64,000 nucleotides of DNA, from NCBI RefSeq assembly GCF_027627575.1, contig NZ_CP114065.1, forward strand, positions 1,674,001-1,738,000. The letters run 5' to 3'. Of the stretch, positions 35,680-43,438 are shown piece by piece. Within the stretch, counting starts at the first letter, position 1, and every line of letters begins with the position of its first letter. This DNA comes from Kribbella sp. CA-293567 (lineage in GTDB: Bacteria; Actinomycetota; Actinomycetes; Propionibacteriales; Kribbellaceae). Made by a program: the position numbers and the translations under genes. The notes beneath the pieces were generated by a model. That model saw nothing but the letters and a program-made list of their open reading frames with translations, did no database searches and was not told where the DNA came from.

Positions 35680-35741
35680 TTTTCCCTGCCCAGTCAGTGA
35701 TCTCGTACGCCACACTGCCGGGCCCTGACCGCGTGGTCCGG

Positions 35742-36416
35742 CTACTTGTGGGGTTTGACGATGCCGGTTTCGTAGCCGAGGACGACCAGGGCGACGCGGT
35801 CGCGGAGGCCGGTCTTGGCGAGGATGCGGCCGATGTGGGTCTTGACCGTTGCCTCGGAGAGCGTGAAGAGCTGGGCGATCTCGGTGTTCGAGAGGCCGCG
35901 GGCGACCTCGCCGAGGACCTCGCGTTCGCGGGCGGTCAGGTCGCCGAGGTCCGGGCGCTCGTGCTCGCCGTCCGGCAGCGAGCCGGCGAAGTGCTCGAGC
36001 AGCCGCCGCGTCGTACTGGGGGAGACCACCGCGTCGCCGGAGTGCACCTGGCGGATCGCGTTGAGCAGATCGGCCGGCGGGGTGTTCTTGAGCAGGAAGC
36101 CGGCCGCCCCGGCCTTGATCGCGGCGAACGCGTACTCGTCCAGGTCGAACGTCGTCAGCACGATCACTCTGGGGGCCTGCGGCAACGACTGTAGTTGCCG
36201 GGTCGCCTCGACGCCGTCCAGCCGGGGCATCCGGACGTCCATCAGGACGACGTCGCTGCCGGTCACCTGCAGCTTCTCCAGCGCCTCGCCACCGTCGCCG
36301 GCCTGGCCGACCACCCGCATGTCCGGCTGGGAGTCCACCAGCATGGTGAAGCCCGCGCGTACCAGTTCCTGGTCGTCCACCAGGAAAACGCGAATGGTGC
36401 CCTCGTCGTCGGTCAC
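35742..36416 (-). CDS. NarL/LuxR-type response regulator
   Basis: 224 residues. The receiver has acidic Asp14/15 (FLVDDQEL) and the phosphoacceptor Asp60 (VVLMDVRMPRL), with Thr and Lys switch residues in VIVLTTFD and GFLLKNTPP. The LuxR HTH is LTAREREVLGEVARGLSNTE then LSEATVKTHIGRILAKTG. The GTG start overlaps the kinase stop (GTGA at 36413-36416). It probably controls the ABC operon ahead of it through the 18-bp palindrome. Confidence 0.94.
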   Translation of the reverse strand: MTDDEGTIRVFLVDDQELVRAGFTMLVDSQPDMRVVGQAGDGGEALEKLQVTGSDVVLMDVRMPRLDGVEATRQLQSLPQAPRVIVLTTFDLDEYAFAAIKAGAAGFLLKNTPPADLLNAIRQVHSGDAVVSPSTTRRLLEHFAGSLPDGEHERPDLGDLTAREREVLGEVARGLSNTEIAQLFTLSEATVKTHIGRILAKTGLRDRVALVVLGYETGIVKPHK

Positions 36417-37654
36417 TGCGAAACTCCTCCAGCTGGCAGGTTGTACGGCAGCTTGGCGATCACCTCGTAACCGCCGCCCGCCTTCGGTCCGGCGTTCACC
36501 GTACCGCCGGAGATCGAGGCGCGTTGCCGCATCCCGACCAGGCCGTGGCCGGGGTCGTTGCTCGGCGCCACTCCGGCGCCGCGGCCGTCGTCGGTGACCA
36601 CCACGGTCAGCATCTCGCGCCCGAAGTCGAGATGGACGGAGGTGCTCGCCCCCGGCCCGGCGTGTTTGAGCGTGTTGGTCAGCCCCTCCTGCACGATCCG
36701 GTACGTCGTCAGCCCCAGCAGGGCCGGCAGATCACGCCGCTGGCCGGTCACTTCGTAGTCCACCGTGAGCCCCGCCTGGCGGACGTTCTCGATCAGCTCG
36801 GGCAGCGACGTGATCCCCGGCTGCGGGCGCGGCTGGTCGGGATCGAGCTCCGGCTGGGCGTCCTGCTTCAGCAGTCCGAGCATCTTGCGCATCTCGGTCA
36901 GCGAGGCGCGCCCGGTGTCGCCGATCGTGGCCAGTGCCTTCTTGGCCTGCTCCGGTGACGCGTCCGCGGCGTACAGGCCACCGTCGGCCTGGACGATCAT
37001 GATGGACAGGCCGTGGGCGACGACATCGTGGATCTCGCGCGCGATCCGGGTGCGCTCGTTGGAGACGGCCAGTTTGGACTCGCGATCGCGGTCCCGTTCG
37101 GCCTGGATCGCGCGTTCTTCCAGCTGGGCGACGTACAGGCCTCTGGTCCGGCGACGCTCGCCGGTGGCCCAGACGCCGAACACCAGCGCGCCGAGCGCGA
37201 CCATCATGGTGATCTGCTGGCGCCAGTCGGAGGTGCTCCAGTACCGCGCGGTCGCCATCAGCACGCCGAGGCCGCCGATGCCGAGCGCGATCCGGCTGAA
37301 CCTGGTCTCGCCGTACACGGAGATCGCGTAGAGCGCGAGCAACAGCCCGACGTTGCCGGGCTGCAGCTCGGCGCCGCTCAGCCACTGCAGGACGGCGACG
37401 CCGGAGACGGTGAAGAAGACCAGCTCCGGATGACTGCGGCGCCAGACCAGTGGCACCAGCATGCCGAAGCCGAGGACGCCACCGAGACCTGTCTGGGCGA
37501 GTCCGAGCAGTCCCAAGATCATCGTGAGTCCGCCCGCGAGCAACAGGTCGAACGCCTTGCTGCTCGCGGGGATCTGCCGCCGGGGCGCCAGGATCCCGGA
37601 CATGGTCCCCGTCATGCCGGCCAGATTACGGCGAAAACCGCGCCGTTCGGTCAT
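36413..37654 (-). CDS. Histidine kinase (HisKA_3 type)
   Basis: 413 residues. Five or six N-terminal helices without a large sensor domain are followed by a HisKA_3 dimerization helix with phospho-His209 (RTRIAREIHDVVAHGLS) and an HATPase with VTDDGRGAG and GHGLVGMRQRA. Short membrane sensors of this type often respond to envelope stress. Start ATG 37654 or 37615; neither has a strong ribosome binding site. Coupled to the response regulator. Confidence 0.92.
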   Translation of the reverse strand: MTERRGFRRNLAGMTGTMSGILAPRRQIPASSKAFDLLLAGGLTMILGLLGLAQTGLGGVLGFGMLVPLVWRRSHPELVFFTVSGVAVLQWLSGAELQPGNVGLLLALYAISVYGETRFSRIALGIGGLGVLMATARYWSTSDWRQQITMMVALGALVFGVWATGERRRTRGLYVAQLEERAIQAERDRDRESKLAVSNERTRIAREIHDVVAHGLSIMIVQADGGLYAADASPEQAKKALATIGDTGRASLTEMRKMLGLLKQDAQPELDPDQPRPQPGITSLPELIENVRQAGLTVDYEVTGQRRDLPALLGLTTYRIVQEGLTNTLKHAGPGASTSVHLDFGREMLTVVVTDDGRGAGVAPSNDPGHGLVGMRQRASISGGTVNAGPKAGGGYEVIAKLPYNLPAGGVSQ

Positions 37655-37730
37655 GCTGGGGGTGGATGTCGGTCTACGACCGGGGTCTCAGTCCCGTTGG
37701 GGCGACGGGGGCCGGGCGCGGTACCGGTCG

Positions 37731-38372
37731 CTATTTGTGCGGGCGGGTGGAGAGCGTCGGTTTGGCGTCCAGGCCGGACAGGCCGTTCCAGGCGAGGTTG
37801 ACCAGGTGCGCGGCGACGTCGGACTTCTTCGGACGGCGGACGTCGAGCCACCACTGGCCGGTCAGCGCGACCATGCCGACCAGCATCTGGGCGTACATCG
37901 GCGCGAACTTCGGGTCCAGGCCGCGCCGCTTGAACTCCTCGGCCAGGATGTGCTCGACCCGGGTGCCGACATCGCTGAGGATCGAGATGAACGAGCCCGT
38001 GGACGAGCCGACGGGGGAGTCGCGGACCAGGATCCGGAAGCCGTCGGAGGAGTTCTCGATGTAGTCGAGCAGGGCCAGCGCGGCCTGCTCGACCAGTTCG
38101 TGCGCCCGGCCGGCGGTCAGGCTGGCCGTGACCAGGTCGAGCAGTTTGCGGACCTCGCGGTCCACCACCACGGCGTACAGGCCTTCCTTGCCGCCGAAGT
38201 GCTCGTAGACGACCGGCTTGGAGACCTCGGAGCGGGCCGCGATCTCCTCCACGGAGGTCGCCTCGTACCCCTTCTCGGCGAACAGCCCACGCGCGACGAC
38301 GATGAGTTGCTCGCGCCGCTCCGCACTGGTCATCCGGACCCGGGTCGTACGGCGCGGTTTCGGTTCAGTCAC
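37731..38372 (-). CDS. TetR-family transcriptional regulator
   Basis: 213 residues. MTSAERREQLIVVARGLFAEKG, VEEIAARSEVSKPVVYEHFGGKEGLY is a conserved actinobacterial TetR HTH. The rest (YIENSSDGFRILVRDSPVG...GQWWLDVR) resembles the TetR found near glmU and mfd in mycobacteria (Rv1019), as I recall it. It lies 74 bp downstream of the desaturase on the same strand, so it may control that gene, itself, or both through the palindrome at 39481-39498. GTG start at 38372. Confidence 0.92.
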   Translation of the reverse strand: MTEPKPRRTTRVRMTSAERREQLIVVARGLFAEKGYEATSVEEIAARSEVSKPVVYEHFGGKEGLYAVVVDREVRKLLDLVTASLTAGRAHELVEQAALALLDYIENSSDGFRILVRDSPVGSSTGSFISILSDVGTRVEHILAEEFKRRGLDPKFAPMYAQMLVGMVALTGQWWLDVRRPKKSDVAAHLVNLAWNGLSGLDAKPTLSTRPHK

Positions 38373-38446
38373 TGACGCACGCCCTGGGGATCACGCCAGC
38401 ATCATGCCGTAGAACAGGGCGACGAGGTGGGAGGTCTACGGCCCGC

Positions 38447-39436
38447 TCAGGCCGCCACCCGGTCCGCGGCGGTGACGCGCCGGGCCTCGAGCCGTTCCTT
38501 GACTGGCCAGCGCACGTCGCTGACCCAGCCCAGCCGCTCGAAGAACCAGATGATTCGCGCCGAGGTGTCGAGCTGGCCGCGCAGTACGCCGTGCCGGGCG
38601 CAGGTCGGGTCGGAGTGGTGCAGGTTGTGCCACGACTCGCCCTGGCTGAGGATCGCCAGCCACCAGACGTTGCCCGACTTGTCGCGGCTCTTGAACGGCC
38701 GGTCGCCGATCGTGTGGCAGATCGAGTTGATCGACCAGGTGACGTGGTGCAGCAACGCGATCCGGACCAGGCTGGCCCAGAAGAACGCGGTCAGTGCCCC
38801 CTCGATGGACCACGACCACAGCCCGCCGATCACGGCCGGCGCGAACAGCGAGCCGAGCACCAGGAACGGGAACATCCGCGAGACCTTGACGATGTCGCGG
38901 TCCTTCAGCAGATCCGGCGCGTACTGGCGCTGTGGGGTCTGCTCGGAGTCGAACAGCCAGCCGATGTGCGCGTGCAGGAAACCCTTGGTCAGCGCGCCGA
39001 GACTGGTCCCGTACTTCCACGGGCTGTGCGGGTCGCCCTCGCGATCGGAGAACTTGTGGTGCTTGCGGTGGTCGGCCACCCAGCGCACCACCGGCCCCTG
39101 CACCGCGAGCGAGCCGGCGATCGCCAGCGCGTACTTGAGCGGCCGGTTCGGCTTGAAGGACTTGTGCGTGAAGTAGCGGTGGAAACCGATCGAGATGCCG
39201 TGACCGGACACGGTGTAGAACACCGCCGCGATCACGATGTCACGCCAGCTGAGGAACCCGCCCCAGGCGATCGGTACCGCCGCGAGGACGGCCAGGAAGG
39301 GGATCCCGATGAACAACCCGAGAGCCAGTTGCTCCCAGAACCCTTTCTGCTCACCTCCGCGGGTACCGCGGTCGGTGTCGAACTCGCCAGCCTGCCGGGC
39401 GCCGGTGGGCGCCTCCGGTGCCGTAACTGGAGTCAT
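38447..39436 (-). CDS. Membrane fatty-acid desaturase (acyl-CoA/acyl-lipid delta-9 type)
   Basis: 329 residues. The three diiron His boxes are HRYFTH, DHRKHH and HNLHH, in the proper order between pairs of membrane helices. It introduces a double bond into fatty acyl chains to adjust membrane fluidity. ATG 39436 follows GAGGGAAACATC. A perfect 8-bp inverted repeat with a CC spacer lies upstream, and a TetR gene downstream. Confidence 0.93.
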   Translation of the reverse strand: MTPVTAPEAPTGARQAGEFDTDRGTRGGEQKGFWEQLALGLFIGIPFLAVLAAVPIAWGGFLSWRDIVIAAVFYTVSGHGISIGFHRYFTHKSFKPNRPLKYALAIAGSLAVQGPVVRWVADHRKHHKFSDREGDPHSPWKYGTSLGALTKGFLHAHIGWLFDSEQTPQRQYAPDLLKDRDIVKVSRMFPFLVLGSLFAPAVIGGLWSWSIEGALTAFFWASLVRIALLHHVTWSINSICHTIGDRPFKSRDKSGNVWWLAILSQGESWHNLHHSDPTCARHGVLRGQLDTSARIIWFFERLGWVSDVRWPVKERLEARRVTAADRVAA

Positions 39437-39480
39437 GATGTTTCCCTCGTGGTGGAGGACGGCGTACTTACGCAACCGTA

Positions 39481-39498
39481 ACCTACGGCCCCGTAGGT
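39481..39498. promoter_or_regulatory. TetR-like operator before the desaturase
   Basis: ACCTACGG-CC-CCGTAGGT is a perfect inverted repeat, 45 bp upstream of the desaturase start on the minus strand. TetR dimers bind sites of this length; the TetR gene 74 bp after the desaturase is the expected ligand protein. Confidence 0.6.
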
Positions 39499-39557
39499 AA
39501 GGAACCCCTTCGCGTGTCCGCCACCCCCCATGGCAGACTGTTCCGGCGTACACGCGA

Positions 39558-39629
39558 TCCCCCGTGGGGTAATCGGCAGCCCGCGAGACTTTGAATCTCG
39601 AAGATCTGGATCGAAACCAGGCGGGGGAG
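39558..39629 (+). tRNA. tRNA-Gln (anticodon TTG)
   Basis: A full cloverleaf: acceptor TCCCCCG (39558-39564) with CGGGGGA (39622-39628), D-stem GGG/CCC, anticodon stem CGAGA/TCTCG with loop CTTTGAA (anticodon TTG at 39591-39593 region), T-stem TCTGG/CCAGG and discriminator G. The variable loop is 4 nt. T-loop ATCGAAA has A at position 54 where T is expected, a minor oddity. CCA is not encoded. A tRNA-Gln gene upstream of glmU is common in actinobacteria; here five kilobases of extra genes intervene. A 15-bp terminator follows. Confidence 0.85.
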
Positions 39630-39636
39630 CAACGCG

Positions 39637-39669
39637 AGCCCCAGGTCAGAGCGTCTCTGACCTGGGGCT
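39637..39669 (+). terminator. Terminator of tRNA-Gln
   Basis: AGCCCCAGGTCAGAG (39637-39651) pairs perfectly with 39655-39669 over loop CGT, followed by TCTTC. Confidence 0.85.
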
Positions 39670-39764
39670 TCTTCGTGCCCGAGGTCTTTGCCCCACCCGT
39701 ACTCGGGTGTCAGCTCGAGCGTTGCGCGCGCCCGAACCCGCGGTTGGCTCGCCCGCCGCGGTGG

Positions 39765-40082
39765 CTACCGCTCGGTCTTCTGATGCCGTGCGGGCGGCTG
39801 CGGTCGACGGTGCGCCAGAATCACCGCAACAGTCCAACTCAGCAGCGCCAGTACAAGGCCTCCTGCACCGCCGCCGCCAGGGGCGCTGAAGAGGCTTCCC
39901 ACCAGAGCGCCTGTCGAGCCCATCGTGAGCATCCCGACGAAGAGCAGCGAGAACGCGGCGCCGCCGGTGCCCAGGTCTCGAAGCCGCTGGTCGATTGGGC
40001 GGTGACGGTCCGTCAGCATGAAGATCTGAGCACTGATCACGATCGCGATCATCAGGAGAAGGACGAACGGAACACTGCCCAT
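39765..40082 (-). CDS. Small hypothetical membrane protein
   Basis: About 105 residues. Three hydrophobic helices (FVLLLMIAIVISAQIFML; GGAAFSLLFVGMLTMG with a glycine-rich loop; LVLALLSWTVAVILAH) and basic ends. ATG 40082 is preferred; the frame is open to 40127, where the extra residues come from a TTGCTAAC repeat region. Not recognised as any family. It is the first gene after tRNA-Gln. Confidence 0.55.
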   Translation of the reverse strand: MGSVPFVLLLMIAIVISAQIFMLTDRHRPIDQRLRDLGTGGAAFSLLFVGMLTMGSTGALVGSLFSAPGGGGAGGLVLALLSWTVAVILAHRRPQPPARHQKTER

Positions 40083-40527
40083 CGGCACATTGTGCAGGGT
40101 GGGGCTTGCTAACGAATTTGCTAACACGCGCGGTGGACGGCGATAGACGCGAGCGACTCCTGGAACGCGGTGGGCTGGCTATACACAGGCAGCGGTGGTG
40201 GACGCCGCCCGGATCGCGTCCCAGGAGGACCGCCACATCCGGGCGACGCTTGCCCGCACTGGCCCGTCTCGAACGGGCAGCTCCCCTCCACAACAACGGG
40301 TACAGAAGCCGGGCTGGGCTACTTCTGTACCGAGGCAGCGGCCTAGGCCAGCGGTTCCACCACCTCCGCTGACTACTACATCTTGAAGACCCCTGGCGAT
40401 GCCGTCAACAGCGTTTCCGACTGTGTGCACCCGCTAACGGATCTGCTGACAAACGGTGTGGACGACAAGGCACGCGGGTCTGGTTCAGGTCGAGCCGGGG
40501 GGCGGAACGCTTCGTTAGCATCGCCGC
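40083..40527. other. Non-coding stretch with imperfect repeats and a hairpin
   Basis: No credible gene. Two copies of a GCTAACG...GCTRACA-like segment (40108-40130 and 40433-40455, about 18 of 23 bases alike) lie 325 bp apart; the first contains TTGCTAAC twice. A hairpin GGTACAGAAG/CTTCTGTACC (40299-40331) lies between them. The stretch may be a remnant of an insertion next to the tRNA gene. Confidence 0.4.
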
Positions 40528-40965
40528 ATGGCAGTCACTGCTTCTGGGGTGTTCCGGCGAACCGCGATCGAGCGGTCAGATCAGCGGGTCTCCTGGGAGC
40601 GAACGGATCAGGCGTTCTTTTCGAGTGGGGCGTGCCACGTGCTGGCGTGGGTGTGCAGGGATTTCTATCCCGATCAGGGGATCGCGTTGGCGGCGATGTA
40701 CATGGGTGACTTCGACCATCCGCTTCACGTGTACGCGAGGTGGGGCACGTGGGCGTTCGATGCGTCGGGCTGGAACCTCGAGTCCGAACTCCTGCAGGTC
40801 AACAGCGACTTCGAGGGGCTTCCTGTCCGTCGGGTGGAGACGATCAGTTGTGATCTGCGGGAGTTCTGTGAGGAGCACGTGCATCGGCAACCGCATCAGT
40901 CCTGGGCAGATCCGACAGAACGCGCACGCGCCTATGTGGGCCGATACGACCCGCCTTGGCGCTAG
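40528..40965 (+). CDS. Hypothetical protein
   Basis: 145 residues, soluble, with aromatic-rich strands (ACHVLAWVCRDFYPDQG, HPLHVYARWGTWAFDASGW) and several Cys and His but no recognised catalytic motif. ATG 40528 is the only reasonable start. It precedes a convergent methyltransferase. I do not recognise the family; the coherent codon use and regular hydrophobic pattern support a real gene. Confidence 0.6.
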   Translation: MAVTASGVFRRTAIERSDQRVSWERTDQAFFSSGACHVLAWVCRDFYPDQGIALAAMYMGDFDHPLHVYARWGTWAFDASGWNLESELLQVNSDFEGLPVRRVETISCDLREFCEEHVHRQPHQSWADPTERARAYVGRYDPPWR

Positions 40966-40987
40966 GTGGTTCGCATTTCGCCTTCAG

Positions 40988-41686
40988 TCAGATCGCCTCG
41001 AGTGTGAAGAAGATGAAGCTGATGAATCTCGCGGGGTGCTCTACACCCTGGGGGCGCAGTTCGACTGGTGTGTCTGCGGCGATCTGGGGCTCGCTGATGG
41101 CGGCGATCCGGAAACCTGCCGCGGTGAAGGCGTCGGTCATCGCCTGGAGCGGGCGGTGCCAGATCGTGTAGGTGACCGTGTGGCCGGCGTGTTCGGCGTC
41201 GAAGGAGAATTCGGCGACGTCGAAGTAGTTGCCGTCGGGGTTCAAGGCCGTGTAGACGAAGGGGTGGTTCAGCGACAGGATCAGGCGTCCGCCCGGCTTC
41301 AGCACCCGGTGGAATTCGGTGAGCGGTCCGGTCCAGTCCTTCAGGTAGTGCAGGACGAGTGGGGCAACAATGTCGTCGAAGGTGGCAACGGCGTACGGGA
41401 GCGGCTCGGCCAGATCTGCGACGGTCAGGTCGGCGTCTTCGCCGAGCCTTCGGCGGGCCAGGTCGAGCATCGCCGTACTCCGGTCGAAGCCGCTCACGAT
41501 CGCGCCGCGGTCGCGGAGCGCCGCCGCCAGCGGAGCCGAGCCGCAGCCTGCTTCGAGGATCCGGCGGCCGGCCACATCGCCGGCGAGGTCCAGCATCGCG
41601 GGCCGTTCGTAGTGGCCGTTGAGCAGATTGACCTCGTTGTCCGCGGAGTACGCCGCAGCGAAATCGTCGTAGTCGGTCTTCGGCAC
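40988..41686 (-). CDS. Class I SAM-dependent methyltransferase
   Basis: 232 residues from GTG 41686. ILEAGCGSAPLAAALRDRGA is the SAM motif I, GFDRSTAMLDLA motif II and VLKPGGRLILSLNHPF the post-II segment; the type (UbiE/BioC-like) is usual for small-molecule methylation. The AGAGGGAG site before it supports GTG 41686 over the longer frame to 41734. It is divergent from a hydrolase gene. Substrate unknown. Confidence 0.82.
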   Translation of the reverse strand: MPKTDYDDFAAAYSADNEVNLLNGHYERPAMLDLAGDVAGRRILEAGCGSAPLAAALRDRGAIVSGFDRSTAMLDLARRRLGEDADLTVADLAEPLPYAVATFDDIVAPLVLHYLKDWTGPLTEFHRVLKPGGRLILSLNHPFVYTALNPDGNYFDVAEFSFDAEHAGHTVTYTIWHRPLQAMTDAFTAAGFRIAAISEPQIAADTPVELRPQGVEHPARFISFIFFTLEAI

Positions 41687-41768
41687 CGGCACTCCCTCTG
41701 TTGGCAAGCTCCCGATCAAACAGCAACCGGCCAACTGCTGTCGAGGCTGCCCCGGACGTTCACGAAAC

Positions 41769-42578
41769 GTGCCGTTGGATGGGGAGGTGGATCACCAAGT
41801 CAGCGTGGCGGGTCGCACCCTCTGGTTCCGTTTGTACGGACCGGCCGATGGCGTGCCGGTGATCGAGCTGTACGGAACTCCGAGCACCCGCTTGCGGCGG
41901 CCCGGGCAGATCGCCGCGATCGAAGAGAGCGGCGTGCGAGTTCTGACGCCTGACCGTCCCGGCTACGGCGGCTCGACCCGGCAGCCCGGTCGTACCGTTT
42001 CCGATGTGGTGCAGAACGTCGAGGTGGTCGCGGACAGTCAGGGGTGGGAGACGTTCGCGGTAGTGGGCGGGTCGGGTGGTGGTCCGCATGCACTGGCCTG
42101 TGCGGCGCTCCTGCCGCATCGCGTCACCCGATGTGCCGTGCTTTCGGGTATCCGCCCGCAGGCCGCGACGCTGCCTCCCGAGGAAGTTCTTCGCGCGCAA
42201 CTCGCGCAGCTCGGCGCCGACATCCTCGGCCAGGTCGAAGCAGGCGGCCACGAGTACCCCGGTGCTCCACCCGGGCCGCCGGCTTGGGACGACCCGGCGG
42301 CGCAGGCTCGGTTGCTCGCTACCTTCGCCGACAGCCTCGACGGCTGGTACGACGACAAGGTCGCCTTCGCCCAGCCGTGGGGCTTCTCTCCACAAAGCAT
42401 CAGCGTCCCGGTCGGCATCTGGTACGGCACGCACGACGAGAACGTTCCTGAGAGCGACGCGCAGTGGCTCCTGGAGAACATCCCGACCGCGGAAGGCCAC
42501 CAGTACATCGGCGGCCACCTACCTACCAGCGCCACCTTGACCGACATCTACAACTGGACCAGCTCACCTGGCAGCTAG
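41769..42578 (+). CDS. Alpha/beta hydrolase
   Basis: 269 residues. HG-like oxyanion region IELYGTPSTRLR, nucleophile elbow VVGGSGGGPHALA (Ser), acid in YGTHDENVPES (Asp) and His in IGGHLP. No signal peptide, so it is cytoplasmic. The stop overlaps the convergent hypothetical gene by 4 bp. Substrate unknown; esterase or epoxide-hydrolase-like. Confidence 0.82.
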   Translation: MPLDGEVDHQVSVAGRTLWFRLYGPADGVPVIELYGTPSTRLRRPGQIAAIEESGVRVLTPDRPGYGGSTRQPGRTVSDVVQNVEVVADSQGWETFAVVGGSGGGPHALACAALLPHRVTRCAVLSGIRPQAATLPPEEVLRAQLAQLGADILGQVEAGGHEYPGAPPGPPAWDDPAAQARLLATFADSLDGWYDDKVAFAQPWGFSPQSISVPVGIWYGTHDENVPESDAQWLLENIPTAEGHQYIGGHLPTSATLTDIYNWTSSPGS

Positions 42579-43066
42579 CGACGCGACTTGCGGACCTTTC
42601 GCCACTTCCGATACGGAACCAGGCTCGCTTCACCAAGTTCCGCAGTGATCGTCGCGTAGTGGGCAGGTGTCAGGCGCACGAACGCCGACTGACCTTCGTC
42701 GGAGAGCGAGACGATGTCGCCCTCGGTGTCGCTCCAGACCGTGGCGTCGTATGCCCAAGGTGCGAACGTCACGAACGCCGACCAGACCTCGTCGCGCACG
42801 AACTTCATCACCCCGGTCTCCGCGTAGTCGTACTGTCCCTCAACCCGGCCGTTCCGGGACGCCACTTGCCGCAAGACCTCTGCCGCGGCGGCAACCTCGG
42901 GCGTCCAGTCGTCCCCGCCACCCGGAACGTCGGTCTCCCACCGATCAGCGCTGAACTCCACCGTTCTCAGAATCAGCCCGCACGCTCTCACCACCTCAGG
43001 GTGTTCCCATCCGTCACTGTCGAGGATGAACGCCTCGGTGGTCTTCACCTCTGCAGTATCGACCAA
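42575..43066 (-). CDS. Hypothetical protein
   Basis: 163 residues with no membrane segment or catalytic motif that I recognise; N-terminal mixed strands, FTPEVAAAAEVLRQVASRNGR-like helical middle and a strongly basic C-terminus (YRKWRKVRKSRR). The TTG at 43066 is the longest start; GTG 43048 is an alternative with no better ribosome binding site. It converges on the hydrolase with a 4-bp overlap and is divergent from the next small gene. Confidence 0.5.
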   Translation of the reverse strand: MVDTAEVKTTEAFILDSDGWEHPEVVRACGLILRTVEFSADRWETDVPGGGDDWTPEVAAAAEVLRQVASRNGRVEGQYDYAETGVMKFVRDEVWSAFVTFAPWAYDATVWSDTEGDIVSLSDEGQSAFVRLTPAHYATITAELGEASLVPYRKWRKVRKSRR

Positions 43067-43079
43067 GGAAGATCAACGG

Positions 43080-43304
43080 ATGACGCAACCGGTGAATGTC
43101 GAGGTCGACGGTCAACTCTTCGAAGTCCGCGAACGACCCGACGGCTCCGGCCACCACGACTTCACCTGGCTCTCGGGTCCCAACCCCGGCTACGGCTTTT
43201 CCTCGAAGACCTCCGACGGCTCTCCTCACTCCCAGACCGACCTGGTGGAGTCCATCCGCAGTTTTCTCGCTCAAGTCGACCCCGCCACCGGCTACATCGA
43301 GTGA
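43080..43304 (+). CDS. Small hypothetical protein
   Basis: 74 residues (MTQPVNVEVDGQLFEVRERP...), a compact beta-rich sequence with a DFTWLSGPNPGYGFSS segment. ATG 43080 is chosen over the earlier in-frame ATG 43026, which lies in the divergent gene. No family recognised; the small size and divergent neighbour leave it open, but the composition looks coding. Confidence 0.5.
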   Translation: MTQPVNVEVDGQLFEVRERPDGSGHHDFTWLSGPNPGYGFSSKTSDGSPHSQTDLVESIRSFLAQVDPATGYIE

Positions 43305-43438
43305 GAAGCGTGCACAAGGACAGGAAGTAGTAGGTAGTTCAGCCGGCGCTCACGCTCAGCGCGGCGGGCGAATCGGACTGCGAAGCTACTACTGCCTGTC
43401 GCTGTGTACACGAGTGGGAGTTGGTGGGGAGTTCGTGA

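Noticed and set aside
40106..40430. Possible small genes in the gap after tRNA-Gln
   Set aside because: Short frames on both strands have no ribosome binding site, no coding-like pattern and cross a hairpin.
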